Below, one piece after another: positions 20,687 through 31,709 of a DNA stretch of 64,000 nucleotides (the first letter of the stretch is position 1; the number at the start of each line of letters is the position of its first letter). Made by a program: the position numbers and the translations under genes. The notes under the pieces are model-generated. The model had not been told where the DNA came from and ran no database searches. It worked only from the letters and a program-made list of their open reading frames with translations. Source of the stretch: Amycolatopsis mongoliensis (GTDB lineage: Bacteria > Actinomycetota > Actinomycetes > Mycobacteriales > Pseudonocardiaceae); contig NZ_CP127295.1 in the NCBI RefSeq assembly GCF_030285665.1, positions 10,106,001 to 10,170,000 of the forward strand, in the 5' to 3' direction.

Positions 20687-20731
20687 ACGGGCCGTTCCCG
20701 GTGGGGGTTTTTCGGGAACGGCCCGTTTCTT
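20687..20731 (+). terminator. Rho-independent terminator of the RHH-DUF4097 operon
   Basis: Perfect 14-bp stem ACGGGCCGTTCCCG with complement, 12-base loop, followed by TTCTT. It begins 14 bases after the DUF4097 stop. Confidence 0.88.
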
Positions 20732-20778
20732 CGCGTTCGCCCGGTCCGGCGGAGGTTTCCGACCGGGGCCGGCTCAGG

Positions 20779-20869
20779 CGCCCCAGGCACCCAATGTGGC
20801 GTTCGGTGCGCCCCACGCACCCAATGCGGCGTTCGGTGCGCCCCACGCACCCAACGCCGCATTGGGGCG
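20779..20869. repeat. 30-bp tandem hairpin repeat array (family A, locus 2)
   Basis: Units start at 20787, 20817 and 20847; the first two are near-identical 30-mers with the hairpin GGTGCG-CCCCA-CGCACC followed by CAATG(t/c)GGCGTT. The array is bounded by inverted CGCCCCA (20779-20785) and TGGGGCG (20863-20869). It is the same unit as at 1943-2025, in the opposite orientation, here between convergent genes. Confidence 0.85.
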
Positions 20870-20871
20870 CT

Positions 20872-22086
20872 TCAGCGCACCAGCTTCTTCAGGGCCGGAG
20901 CCAGGTCTCCGCGGGTACCCACCGCCACGCCGGACAAGCCCAGCCACTCCGCCATGTGCCGCAGCTCCGCCGCCAGCTCCGGGAGCACCAGCGCCACGTC
21001 CACGCCCTCCTCGGCGAACGCTCCCTGGACCCGCAGCACCCCCGCCGCGCGGTCGGACTTCAGGTCCACTCGCGCGACCAGCGAACCGTCGAGCAGGAAC
21101 GGGAACACGTAGTACCCGTACACGCGCTTCGGCTCCGGGACGTAGATCTCGATGCGGTAGCGGAATCCGAACAGCCGCTCCGTGCGGGCGCGTTCCCAGA
21201 TCAGCGGGTCGAACGGGCACAGCAGCGCCCTCCCCGTCACCGCGCGGGGGGTGCGAGCCTCCACGTGGCGGTAGGCCGCCGCCTTCCAGCCGCGGACCGC
21301 CACCGGCTCCAGGACGCCCGACTCCACCAGCTCCGCCACCGCCCGGCGCGCCGGGGCCGGGCCGAGGCGGTAGTAGTCGCGCAGGTCCGTCTCCGTCGCC
21401 ACGCCGAGCGCCCGCGCCGAACGCTCGATCAGGCCCCGCGCGCCTTCCTCCGCAGAGACCGACCGGGACAGGATCTCCGGCGGGACCACTCGCTCGGTGA
21501 GGTCGTAGAGCCGTTCGAACGAGCGGCGCGTGCCGGTGGTCAGCTGGCCGATGCCGAACAGGTACTCGCAGACGCGCTTGACCTCCGAGCGCTCCCACCA
21601 CGAGCCCGGGCCGCGCCGCTGCGCGTCCGCCTCGACCTCGCGCTCGATGCCGCCCGCGCCGATCGGGCCCAGCTCCTTGACGACCGACAGGATCTCCTCG
21701 ACCAGCCCCGGCGACTTCTCGATCAGCGGCCCGTAGTGCTTCCACCAGCCGTCGCGCTTCGCGCCGGAGCGGATCAGCGGCCAGTCCTCGATCGGGAGCA
21801 GGCTGGCCTCGTGCGCCCACGTCTCGACCATCATCCGGGGCCGCTTCGCCGAGTGCGACCACGCCGCGTCGTCCACCAGCGCGGGCTCGTACGCGCCGAG
21901 CCGCGAGAACACCGGCATGTAGTGCGCCCGGACGGCGACGTTCACCGAGTCCAGCTGCAGCAGCTGGACTCTCGAGAGCACGCGTTTCAGGTGCCGCCGG
22001 GACGGTTCGCCGGAGGGACGCGGGTCGCTGAAGCCCTGCGCGGCCAGGAAGGTCTTCCGGGCCGTCGCCACACTGATCGTTTGCAT
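20872..22086 (-). CDS. YcaQ-like winged-helix DNA glycosylase (HTH_42)
   Basis: Protein of 404 residues of the YcaQ/AlkZ (HTH_42) family, DNA glycosylases that remove bulky alkyl adducts and unhook interstrand crosslinks. The N-terminal ARKTFLAAQGF motif and the catalytic Q-hydrophobic-D motif, read as LLQLDSV near residue 40, are present, so it matches the E. coli YcaQ type rather than the QxQ AlkZ type. Three winged-helix modules follow. The ATG at 22086 (MQTISVATARK) starts at the conserved N-terminus; the upstream ATG extension is not conserved-looking. Could serve general alkylation repair or self-resistance, but no biosynthetic genes are near. Confidence 0.88.
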   Translation of the reverse strand: MQTISVATARKTFLAAQGFSDPRPSGEPSRRHLKRVLSRVQLLQLDSVNVAVRAHYMPVFSRLGAYEPALVDDAAWSHSAKRPRMMVETWAHEASLLPIEDWPLIRSGAKRDGWWKHYGPLIEKSPGLVEEILSVVKELGPIGAGGIEREVEADAQRRGPGSWWERSEVKRVCEYLFGIGQLTTGTRRSFERLYDLTERVVPPEILSRSVSAEEGARGLIERSARALGVATETDLRDYYRLGPAPARRAVAELVESGVLEPVAVRGWKAAAYRHVEARTPRAVTGRALLCPFDPLIWERARTERLFGFRYRIEIYVPEPKRVYGYYVFPFLLDGSLVARVDLKSDRAAGVLRVQGAFAEEGVDVALVLPELAAELRHMAEWLGLSGVAVGTRGDLAPALKKLVR

Positions 22087-22145
22087 GGTGCTGTCATGGT
22101 GCCACCCACCACCGACAAAAACGCGCACCGCTATCTTCAGCACCT

Positions 22146-22703
22146 ATGAGCGACGCCGCCGTCCGCCCCGCCGACCTGTCCGACGCCGCGGAGATCGCCC
22201 GCCTCCAGCGCGACACCTGGCACGCCGCCTACGAGGACCTCCTCGGCAAGAACGCCCTGGCCGAGCTGGACGCCGCCGACCTCGTCGGCACCTGGACCGA
22301 GACGATCGACTACCCGGGCAGCCAGGTCTACGTCGCCACCGAAGGCGAGTTCACCGTCGGGTTCTGCGTGGCGGGCCGCGCCCCCGAAGGCGAGGTCGCC
22401 GCCGCCGACGGCAGCCTGCCCGACGACGCCGTCGCCACCGGCCTGATCGCCACCCTGCTCGTCGAGCCGCGGTGGGGACGGCGCGGGCACGCCGGACGGC
22501 TACTCGCGACGGCCGCCGCGGGCCTGCGGGCCGATGGCGCCGGCCGCGGTATCGCCTGGGTCGCCCAGGGCGACCACGCCTCCCTCGGCTTCTACCGCCG
22601 GGCCGGCTGGAACCCCGACGGCACGGTCCGCACCCTCGACACCGGCGACCGCATGGTCCGCGAGGTCCGCCTCACCGGCACCCTCGACCTCGCGCTCGCC
22701 TGA
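22146..22703 (+). CDS. GNAT-family N-acetyltransferase
   Basis: 185-residue acyltransferase with the GNAT fold. The acetyl-CoA pyrophosphate loop, of the form RxxGxA, is PRWGRRGHAGRLL near residue 110, preceded by the strand IATLLV, and GFYRRAGW near 152 is the typical C-terminal motif. Substrate not inferable. The ATG at 22146 follows TATCTT by 8 bases without a ribosome site. It is divergent from the YcaQ-like gene. Its last 204 bases overlap, in antisense, the open frame of the GtrA gene. Confidence 0.85.
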   Translation: MSDAAVRPADLSDAAEIARLQRDTWHAAYEDLLGKNALAELDAADLVGTWTETIDYPGSQVYVATEGEFTVGFCVAGRAPEGEVAAADGSLPDDAVATGLIATLLVEPRWGRRGHAGRLLATAAAGLRADGAGRGIAWVAQGDHASLGFYRRAGWNPDGTVRTLDTGDRMVREVRLTGTLDLALA

Positions 22704-23165
22704 GTCGCGGAAGATCACCCACCGCATCACGGCGTACATGAACACGCCCTCGCACGCGCCCGCGAGCACCCGCGACAGGTGGTATTCGACGCCCAGCGCC
22801 GTCAACCCGGCGCCCACACCCAGCAGGAACGCCGCGTAATTGACAGCAATCGCACCGATGTAAAGCACCAGCTGGCTTCCGACCGCGGCGTGGGAATGGA
22901 AGTTGAACGTCCGGTTCAGCACGAAGCTCAATCCGAACGCGCAGACGTAAGACGTCGTTATCGAGAGCCAGACCGGCCAGCCGGCCAGGCCGTGGAAAAC
23001 GGTCAGCAGCCCCAGGTCGACGCCGAACGTGAACCCGTTGATGAGGCAGAAGCCGAGAAACGTCGGTGCCACGATCCGCGGCAAGCCCAGCGGCAGGACG
23101 CGCACGATCGCCCGGCAGAGGGCGCCGAATCGGTCAGCGGGCGTTCGGGAAGGGTCGGCGGCCAC
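22500..23165 (-). CDS. GtrA-family membrane protein
   Basis: Four-helix GtrA-like membrane protein. GtrA proteins are thought to flip polyprenyl-phosphate-linked sugars or anchor glycosyl transfer systems. The core LPRIVAPTFLGFCLINGFTFGVD is followed by FVLNRTFNFHS, the family signature near residue 105, and VMRWVIFRD closes the usual domain. After that the frame stays open for about 70 polar residues, all antisense to the GNAT gene, before the stop at 22500. The start is uncertain: GTG at 23165 is used; ATG at 23240 or 23294 would add an Arg-rich leader. Confidence 0.75.
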   Translation of the reverse strand: MAADPSRTPADRFGALCRAIVRVLPLGLPRIVAPTFLGFCLINGFTFGVDLGLLTVFHGLAGWPVWLSITTSYVCAFGLSFVLNRTFNFHSHAAVGSQLVLYIGAIAVNYAAFLLGVGAGLTALGVEYHLSRVLAGACEGVFMYAVMRWVIFRDSGEREVEGAGEADLADHAVAGVEGADRAVGVPAGPAVEAEGGVVALGDPGDTAAGAIGPQARGGRRE

Positions 23166-23317
23166 CCCGTCAGCGTTCCAGCGGGAGGTGACCGGAAGCC
23201 GTCCTGCAGGTGATCTTCTGGTGCGGCCCCTCCGCAGCATTGGGGGGTTAACCCCAGTGACTCCAGATTTCGAACTGATAACTTGGAGGAACACGAACGA
23301 GTGCGGGAGGTGACACG

Positions 23318-23836
23318 ATGAGCTGGATCCTGCTGACCCTGGGGGTCGCGTTCGGTTCGGCCATCGTGCCGCTGATCAACGCCGAGGTGTTCCTGCTCGG
23401 GCTGTGCGCGAGCCAGCCCGGGCTGCACTGGCTGTGGCTCGGCGCGGCCGTGGCCGTGGGGCAGATCGCCGGGAAGCTGCTGTATTTCCTCGCCGCGCGC
23501 GGCACGATCAAGCTGCCGAAGGCGCTGCACGAGCGGCTCCACCGCGAGCGGCCGATGACGCCCCGGCGCGTGCGCTGGGAACTGCGGACCAAGCGGATGC
23601 GCGGCTGGATCGACCGGTTGCGCGAGCGCTGCCACCGGCACCCGCACTGGATGGCGGGCACCTACGGGGTGAGCTCGCTGGTGGGCCTGCCGCCGTTCAT
23701 GGCGACGAGCGTGCTCGCCGGCGTGGTCCGGATGCGGCTCGCGACGTTCCTGACGGCGGGCCTGGCCGGAAGGTGGATCCGCTTCAGTTTGATAGCCGCT
23801 TCACCCGCGGTGTTCGCGGGTTGGCTGCACCACTGA
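23318..23836 (+). CDS. VTT/YqaA-like small membrane protein
   Basis: 172-residue integral membrane protein. The first half has two hydrophobic segments (about 3-25 and 35-58), then a long Arg/His-rich loop (about 62-108), then further helices with GLPPFMATSVLAGVVRM near residue 128 and GRWIRFSLIAASPAVFAGW at the end. The GLPP and GR(W)xRF elements resemble the DedA/VTT superfamily of lipid scramblases and YqaA-like proteins. The ATG follows GGGAGGTGA. No partner genes suggest a pathway. Confidence 0.75.
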   Translation: MSWILLTLGVAFGSAIVPLINAEVFLLGLCASQPGLHWLWLGAAVAVGQIAGKLLYFLAARGTIKLPKALHERLHRERPMTPRRVRWELRTKRMRGWIDRLRERCHRHPHWMAGTYGVSSLVGLPPFMATSVLAGVVRMRLATFLTAGLAGRWIRFSLIAASPAVFAGWLHH

Positions 23837-23970
23837 GCAGAGCGGTCCATGCGGCGCGCGAGACGGTGAGCCGGCCGAGCTCAAGAGCTTTCCCGGAGCA
23901 GTGCTTGTGAGGCGTCTTCGGACAATGCCTTGCCCGAGGATCCGCGCCCCCTTCCTCGAACGGCGGCACC

Positions 23971-24002
23971 CGGGAAATGCTACGAAGACCCGGCATTTCC
24001 CG
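23971..24002. terminator. Hairpin in a convergent intergenic gap
   Basis: Perfect 10-bp arms CGGGAAATGC and GCATTTCCCG with a 12-base loop, between the convergent VTT-like and TPR-like genes. The gap 23837-24082 holds no other recognisable element and is lower in GC than its surroundings. No T-run, so termination is only inferred. Confidence 0.5.
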
Positions 24003-24082
24003 AATGAACGGCAACTGTAAGCGCATTGCCACACCGAAGCGCCGCAGACCCGGACGCGCTCCCGCCGATCGGCTCGCCGGGC

Positions 24083-26636
<2,554 letters not shown>

Positions 26637-26656
26637 GGGTTCCTTACTCACGAATG

Positions 26657-26707
26657 CCGTGAAGGCCTCCTTACCGGCCATAGACGCCGGTAAGGAGGCC
26701 TTCACGG
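26657..26707. terminator. Palindrome after pnp (family B, locus 4)
   Basis: Perfect 22-bp arms beginning CCGTGAAGGCCTCC around the loop CATAGAC, located between the pnp stop (26722) and the M16 start (26636), both on the minus strand. It probably terminates or attenuates pnp transcription and protects its 3' end. Confidence 0.8.
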
Positions 26708-26721
26708 ACCAACGAGCTGTC

Positions 26722-28974
26722 TTACTTGGCGTCGGCCTTCTCGGCGTCGGCGGCAGGAGCGTCACCCTCGGCAGCCGGGGCCTCGTCCTCCTTGACGACG
26801 ATCAGGCTGATCTTGCCGCGGTTGTCGATGTCGGCGATCTCGACGCGGAGCTTGTCGCCCACGTTGACGACGTCCTCGACCTTGGCGATCCGCTTGCCGT
26901 TGCCCAGCTTCGAGATGTGCACCAGGCCGTCCTTGCCCGGCAGCAGCGAGACGAACGCGCCGAACGCGGCCGTCTTCACCACGGTGCCGAGGAAGCGCTC
27001 GCCGACCTTGGGCAGCTGCGGGTTGGCGATGGCGTTGATCAGGTCGATCGCCGCCTCCGCCGACGGGCCGTCGGCCGCGCCCACGTAGATCGTGCCGTCG
27101 TCCTCGATGGAGATGTCGGCACCGGTCTGCTCGGTGATCGAGTTGATCATCTTGCCCTTCGGGCCGATGACCTCGCCGATCTTGTCCACCGGGATCTTCA
27201 CGCTGGTGACGCGCGGCGAGTACGGGCTCATCTCGTCCGGGCCGTCGATCGCCTCGGCGATGACCTCCAGGATGGTGAGACGGGCGTCCTTCGCCTGCTT
27301 CAGCGCGGCGGCGAGCACCTCGGAGGGGATGCCGTCGAGCTTCGTGTCCAGCTGCAGGGCGGTGATGATGTCCTTGGTGCCGGCGACCTTGAAGTCCATG
27401 TCGCCCATGGCGTCCTCGGCACCGAGGATGTCGGTCAGCGCGACGTAGCGGGTCTCGCCGTCGACCTCGTCGGAGATGAGGCCCATCGCGATGCCCGCGA
27501 CCGGCGCCTTCAGCGGCACGCCGGCGTTGTACAGGCCCATCGTGGACGCGCAGACCGAGCCCATCGAGGTCGAGCCGTTGGAGCCCAGCGCCTCGGAGAC
27601 CTGGCGGATCGCGTACGGGAACTCGTCGCGCTTCGGCAGCACCGGCACGAGGGCGCGCTCGGCGAGCATGCCGTGGCCGATCTCGCGCCGCTTCGGCGAA
27701 CCGACGCGGCCGGTCTCGCCGGTGGAGAACGGCGGGAAGTTGTAGTGGTGCATGTAGCGCTTGTGCGTCTCCGGGGACAGCGAGTCGATCTGCTGCTCCA
27801 GGCGAAGCATGTTCAGCGTGGTGACGCCCAGGATCTGGGTTTCGCCGCGCTCGAACAGCGCCGAACCGTGCGCCCGCGGGATCACGGCGACCTCGGCCGC
27901 GAGCGACCGGATGTCGGTGAGGCCACGGCCGTCCATGCGGATCTTGTCCGTGAGGACGCGCTTGCGCATGACCTTCTTGGACAGCGCCTTGAACGCGGCG
28001 CCGATCTCCTTCTCGCGGCCCTCGAAGGCTTCGCCCTCGCCGATGCCGACCTTCTCCAGGACGGCGGCCTTGACCTGGTCGGTCGCGGCGTCGCGGTCCT
28101 GCTTGCCGGCGATCTGCAGCGCGTTCGCCAGGTCGTCGGTCGCGATCGCGGCGACGGCGTCGTAGGCGTCCTGCTCGTAGGGCAGGAAGACCGGGAACTC
28201 GCCGGTCGGCTTGGCGGCCACGTCGGCCAGCTTCTGCTGGGCCTCGCACAGCACCTTGATGAACGGCTTGGCGGCCTCGAGGCCCTCGGCGACCGAGACC
28301 TCGTCCGGCGCCTTGGCGCCTTCGGCGATCAGGTCGAGCGTGTGCTCGGTGCCCTCGGCCTCGACCATCATGATCGCGACGTCGTCACCGACGATACGAC
28401 CGGCGACGACCATGTTGAAGGTGGCCTTCTCGAGCTGCGACCAGGTCGGGAACGCGACCCACTGGTCCTCGATCAGGGCGACGCGCACGCCGCCGACCGG
28501 GCCCGAGAACGGCAGGCCGGCGATCTGGGTCGACGCCGACGCGGCGTTGATCGCCAGCACGTCGTACGGGTCGTCCGGGTTGAGGCTCTGGACGGTGATG
28601 ACGACCTGGATCTCGTTGCGGAGACCGTCGGTGAACGACGGGCGCAGCGGCCGGTCGATCAGGCGGCAGGTCAGGATCGCGTCGGTCGAGGGACGGCCCT
28701 CGCGGCGGAAGAACGCGCCGGGGATGCGGCCGGCCGCGTACATGCGCTCCTCGACGTCCACCGTCAGGGGGAAGAAGTCGAAGTGGTCCTTCGGGTGCTT
28801 CGACGCCGTGGTCGCCGAGAGCAGCATGGTCTCTTCGTCGAGGTAAGCCACGACGGCGCCGGCGGCCTGTTTGGCCAGGCGGCCCGTCTCGAAGCGGACG
28901 GTGCGGGTGCCGAACCGGCCGTTGTCGATGACGGCTTCGGTCTCGTGCACGGTGACTCCGGTGGAGTCGGTCAT
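26722..28974 (-). CDS. pnp: Polyribonucleotide nucleotidyltransferase (PNPase)
   Basis: Phosphorolytic 3'-5' exoribonuclease and polymerase of 750 residues. Two RNase PH domains are present; the second carries [25 protein letters not shown] domain, with [14 protein letters not shown] near residue 600, and an S1 domain follow ([27 protein letters not shown] near 665), then an acidic Ala/Glu/Asp tail. The ATG at 28974 has a strong AGAGGAGAA site 7 bases upstream. The upstream rpsO gene and the structured leader follow the usual rpsO-pnp layout. Confidence 0.98.
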   Translation of the reverse strand: MTDSTGVTVHETEAVIDNGRFGTRTVRFETGRLAKQAAGAVVAYLDEETMLLSATTASKHPKDHFDFFPLTVDVEERMYAAGRIPGAFFRREGRPSTDAILTCRLIDRPLRPSFTDGLRNEIQVVITVQSLNPDDPYDVLAINAASASTQIAGLPFSGPVGGVRVALIEDQWVAFPTWSQLEKATFNMVVAGRIVGDDVAIMMVEAEGTEHTLDLIAEGAKAPDEVSVAEGLEAAKPFIKVLCEAQQKLADVAAKPTGEFPVFLPYEQDAYDAVAAIATDDLANALQIAGKQDRDAATDQVKAAVLEKVGIGEGEAFEGREKEIGAAFKALSKKVMRKRVLTDKIRMDGRGLTDIRSLAAEVAVIPRAHGSALFERGETQILGVTTLNMLRLEQQIDSLSPETHKRYMHHYNFPPFSTGETGRVGSPKRREIGHGMLAERALVPVLPKRDEFPYAIRQVSEALGSNGSTSMGSVCASTMGLYNAGVPLKAPVAGIAMGLISDEVDGETRYVALTDILGAEDAMGDMDFKVAGTKDIITALQLDTKLDGIPSEVLAAALKQAKDARLTILEVIAEAIDGPDEMSPYSPRVTSVKIPVDKIGEVIGPKGKMINSITEQTGADISIEDDGTIYVGAADGPSAEAAIDLINAIANPQLPKVGERFLGTVVKTAAFGAFVSLLPGKDGLVHISKLGNGKRIAKVEDVVNVGDKLRVEIADIDNRGKISLIVVKEDEAPAAEGDAPAADAEKADAK

Positions 28975-29156
28975 AGGGTGTTTCTCCTCTTTAGTTCCTT
29001 CTATACGGCGCGAGTCTCCCACCCTGGGACCCGTTTCGCTGAGGACGCTCGAGGAGTGATGCCGGTCTTCGATCGAAGCCCCCGGGACTCTTCCCGGAAG
29101 CCACTACCGAGGACCGGCGGACGGTCCCTCGTGCGCGCTCGCGCCGCTCTTCTCTT
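28975..29156 (-). promoter_or_regulatory. Structured pnp leader (candidate Actino-pnp RNA region)
   Basis: The rpsO-pnp gap contains, besides the rpsO terminator, a short perfect hairpin GGACCG-GCGGA-CGGTCC (29111-29127) and further GC-rich complementary stretches before the pnp ribosome site. A conserved RNA motif upstream of pnp is known in Actinobacteria. I can see the hairpin but cannot confirm that motif by eye. Confidence 0.45.
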
Positions 29157-29197
29157 AAACCGAAGGGGAGCGACCGGCGGCCACTCCCCTTCGGGTT
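29157..29197 (-). terminator. rpsO terminator
   Basis: On the minus strand CCGAAGGGGAG and CTCCCCTTCGG form an 11-bp perfect stem with a 13-base loop, extended by AA/TT pairs and followed by TTTAAGAG. It begins 4-8 bases after the rpsO stop. Confidence 0.82.
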
Positions 29198-29201
29198 CAA
29201 G

Positions 29202-29471
29202 CTATCGACGCAGGCCGAGGCGCTGGATCAGCGCACGGTAACGCTCGATGTCCACCTTCATCACGTAGTTCAGCAGCCGGCGGCGACGGCCGACCAGCAG
29301 CAGGAGCCCGCGACGCGAGTGGTGGTCGTGCTTGTGAGCCTTGAGGTGCTCGGTGAGGCCGACGATCCGCTTGGTCAGCAGCGCGACCTGGGCCTCGGGG
29401 GATCCCGTGTCCGAGTCGTGCACGCCGTACTCGGCCAGGATCGACTTCTTCTCTTCGGTGGACAGCGCCAC
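29202..29471 (-). CDS. rpsO: 30S ribosomal protein S15
   Basis: Primary 16S rRNA-binding protein of the small subunit platform; 89 residues, the standard length. Signature regions [16 protein letters not shown] and [25 protein letters not shown] are intact. GTG start with GAGGAG nine bases upstream. It heads the rpsO-pnp pair and its own terminator lies just downstream. Confidence 0.98.
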   Translation of the reverse strand: MALSTEEKKSILAEYGVHDSDTGSPEAQVALLTKRIVGLTEHLKAHKHDHHSRRGLLLLVGRRRRLLNYVMKVDIERYRALIQRLGLRR

Positions 29472-29615
29472 TTGTGTTGCTCCTCGAAATAATCAGTGCC
29501 GTGCGGCCCCGGACGCGGAATGAACGCCGGGAAGACGGTCACGGCCGCCACGGACTGCAGCCGGACCCGACTCTGACGTTACCATTCTGGTCACGTGCGC
29601 CTCTGAGCAGGGCCT

Positions 29616-30128
29616 TCAGGCCCGGCCCAGCTCGAACGCCCGGGCCACCCGGTAACAACGCCCGCCCGGTTCGCGCTCGCTGGTCATCAGCACCACCCGC
29701 GTGGCCGTCCACCTGCGGCTGCGAAACCCCGACAACGCCTTGGTCCAACGCCCGGCGAGCCCCGGTTCTTCCCGGGGGAACCGCGCCAGCGTCAGGTGGG
29801 GCACGTACGGCCTCGCCTCGGCGCCGGCCCCCGCGGCGTGCGCGAGCGGCGTCAGCTCTCTTCCGGCGGCAGTCAACCACAGCACCCCGGGGAACGTCGC
29901 GGCCTTTTCCAGCCGGACGTCGGCGCCCGCCCGCCCGGCCAGCCGCTCCGCCAGCCAGGCGGCCCGGGTGTCCAGGTCGTCCGCCCCGTAGTAGGCGAGG
30001 GTGACATGCCAGCGCTCCGGCGGCTCCCAGCGCAGGCCGTCCCCTGGCTCACCGAGAGCGCCCAGGGCTCCGGTGACCGCTTCGACGACGTCGTCCGGCG
30101 GGACCAGCGCGCTGAACAGGACCGGCAT
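29616..30128 (-). CDS. thpR: RNA 2',3'-cyclic phosphodiesterase (2'-5' RNA ligase family)
   Basis: 2H phosphoesterase of 170 residues. The two catalytic HxTL motifs are visible: HVTLAYYG (residues 41-48) and HLTLARF (around 111-117). The family hydrolyses RNA 2',3'-cyclic phosphates; the physiological role in bacteria is poorly known. Its ATG overlaps the preceding HTH gene stop by one base (TGATG), so the two are co-translated. Confidence 0.9.
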   Translation of the reverse strand: MPVLFSALVPPDDVVEAVTGALGALGEPGDGLRWEPPERWHVTLAYYGADDLDTRAAWLAERLAGRAGADVRLEKAATFPGVLWLTAAGRELTPLAHAAGAGAEARPYVPHLTLARFPREEPGLAGRWTKALSGFRSRRWTATRVVLMTSEREPGGRCYRVARAFELGRA

Positions 30129-30601
30129 CAGGCGCCGTTGCCCGCCCGGCGCAGCAGGTCGGCGATGGCCGGGAACTCGTCGTCGAGCCGCTTGGCGGCT
30201 TCGCCCAGGTCCTCGTCCTCGGCCAGGTCGCGCAGGTAGGCGAGGACCTTCTGGTCTTCGTTGACGACCGGGATGTTGTCGCGGCCGACGGTGGGCCGGG
30301 AGTCGCGGACGTCCTCCATCGCGGCCAGCATCGCGTCGCGGTTGCCGGCGGCGACCTCGGGCACCAGGATCTTGCGCTCGAGCATGATCATCCTGGCCAG
30401 CACGACCGGGTTGCCGATCTTCGCCCGCCGCCCGCTCATCACCTGGCTGAGCATGGGGGCACTGATCCCGAGGACCTCGGCCAAGAACGCCTGCGAAACG
30501 TCGAACGCCACGACGAGGCGGCGCACCCGGTCACCGAGCGGCTCCCCGTACCACTCGCGCTGCAACGCGATGTTCCGCTGGACGATCTTGTGGTCCTCCA
30601 C
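30128..30601 (-). CDS. Helix-turn-helix DNA-binding protein
   Basis: 157-residue cytoplasmic regulator. The Cro/C1-type HTH is around residues 30-62: AFDVSQAFLAEVLGISAPMLSQVMSGRRAKIGNP has the expected helix-turn-helix spacing. The C-terminal half is helical and acidic (EDQKVLAYLRDLAEDEDLGEAAKRLDDEF). The regulated genes are unknown. It forms a two-gene unit with thpR, placed between rpsO and ribF. Confidence 0.82.
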   Translation of the reverse strand: MEDHKIVQRNIALQREWYGEPLGDRVRRLVVAFDVSQAFLAEVLGISAPMLSQVMSGRRAKIGNPVVLARMIMLERKILVPEVAAGNRDAMLAAMEDVRDSRPTVGRDNIPVVNEDQKVLAYLRDLAEDEDLGEAAKRLDDEFPAIADLLRRAGNGA

Positions 30602-30697
30602 CAGTTCCGCTCCCCTAAACCGCTTCGCGTGCTGCCTGCGCGCACACCGTCCGTGAGCATCTTGCCATCGCTGCCACGTGCGTGAACGCGAAATCGC

Positions 30698-31708
30698 CTA
30701 TTCGTCCCCGGTCGGGGCGTCCGGGGGCACCGCCAGTGCCTTTCTCGTCTCGACGACGTCGTCGTCGATCTGCGCGACCAGCCCGGCCGAGTCGGCGAAC
30801 CGCACCTGGGCACGCAGCCGCGTCACGAAGTCGATCGCCACGTGCTGGCCGTAGAAGTCCTCGTCGACGTCGAGGACGAACGCCTCGACGGTCCGCTCGC
30901 GGCCGGAGAAGGTCGGGTTCGTGCCCACCGAGACCGCGGCCCGCAACCGGCGCGCCGGGTCGGCCGAGCGGGTGAACCACGCGCTGTAGACGCCGTCGGC
31001 CGGGACGGCGGCGAAGCGCGGCGTCGACAGGTTCGCCGTCGGGTAGCCGAGCTCGTGGCCCCGGCCGTCGCCGCGGACGACGATGCCCTCCAGGCGGTGC
31101 GGGCGGCCGAGCGCCTCGGCCGCGGCGACGACGTCCCCGGCGTCGATGCACGACCGGACGTACGTGCTCGAGAACGTGATCGCCGACTGGTCCTCTTCGG
31201 ACAGTTCCTTGCCCTGCAGTTCGGCGCCGTAGGCGGCGAAGCCGAACCGGCGGCCGAGGGTGCGCAGCAGCGCGACGTCACCGGCGGCCTTGGCGCCGAA
31301 GGTGAAGTTGTCGCCGACGATCACCGCGGCCGCGTGCAGCCGGTCGACGAGCACCTCGTGCACGAACTCCTCCGGCAGCAGCCGGGACAGCTCCAGGGTG
31401 AAGGGCAGCACGCAGAAGACGTCGACGCCGAGGCCCTCGACGATCTCCGCCTTGCGCCGCAACGTGGTCAGCTGCGCCGGGTGGCTGCCGGGACGCAGCA
31501 CCTCCGACGGGTGCGGGTCGAACGTCAGCATGACGCTCGGCAGCCCGCGTTCGGCCGCCGCGGCCACGGTCCGGCTGACCAGCTCCTGGTGCCCGCGGTG
31601 CACACCGTCGAACACGCCGATGGTGACCACGCACCGGCCCCAGCCGCCGGGGAGGTCCCCCAGCCCACGCCACCGCAGCACGTCCGACTCCCGTCTCTCA
31701 TCCGCCAC
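30698..31708 (-). CDS. ribF: Bifunctional riboflavin kinase / FAD synthetase
   Basis: Converts riboflavin to FMN and FAD. 336 residues: N-terminal nucleotidyltransferase domain with GVFDGVHRGHQ (near residue 31) and FTFGAKAAGD (near 135), and a C-terminal riboflavin-kinase domain with GYPTANLS (near 222) and VSVGTNPTFSGRERTVEAF. The GTG at 31708 follows the truB stop by one base, so the two genes form one operon in the order truB-ribF, as in mycobacteria. Confidence 0.96.
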   Translation of the reverse strand: MADERRESDVLRWRGLGDLPGGWGRCVVTIGVFDGVHRGHQELVSRTVAAAAERGLPSVMLTFDPHPSEVLRPGSHPAQLTTLRRKAEIVEGLGVDVFCVLPFTLELSRLLPEEFVHEVLVDRLHAAAVIVGDNFTFGAKAAGDVALLRTLGRRFGFAAYGAELQGKELSEEDQSAITFSSTYVRSCIDAGDVVAAAEALGRPHRLEGIVVRGDGRGHELGYPTANLSTPRFAAVPADGVYSAWFTRSADPARRLRAAVSVGTNPTFSGRERTVEAFVLDVDEDFYGQHVAIDFVTRLRAQVRFADSAGLVAQIDDDVVETRKALAVPPDAPTGDE

Positions 31709-31709
31709 C

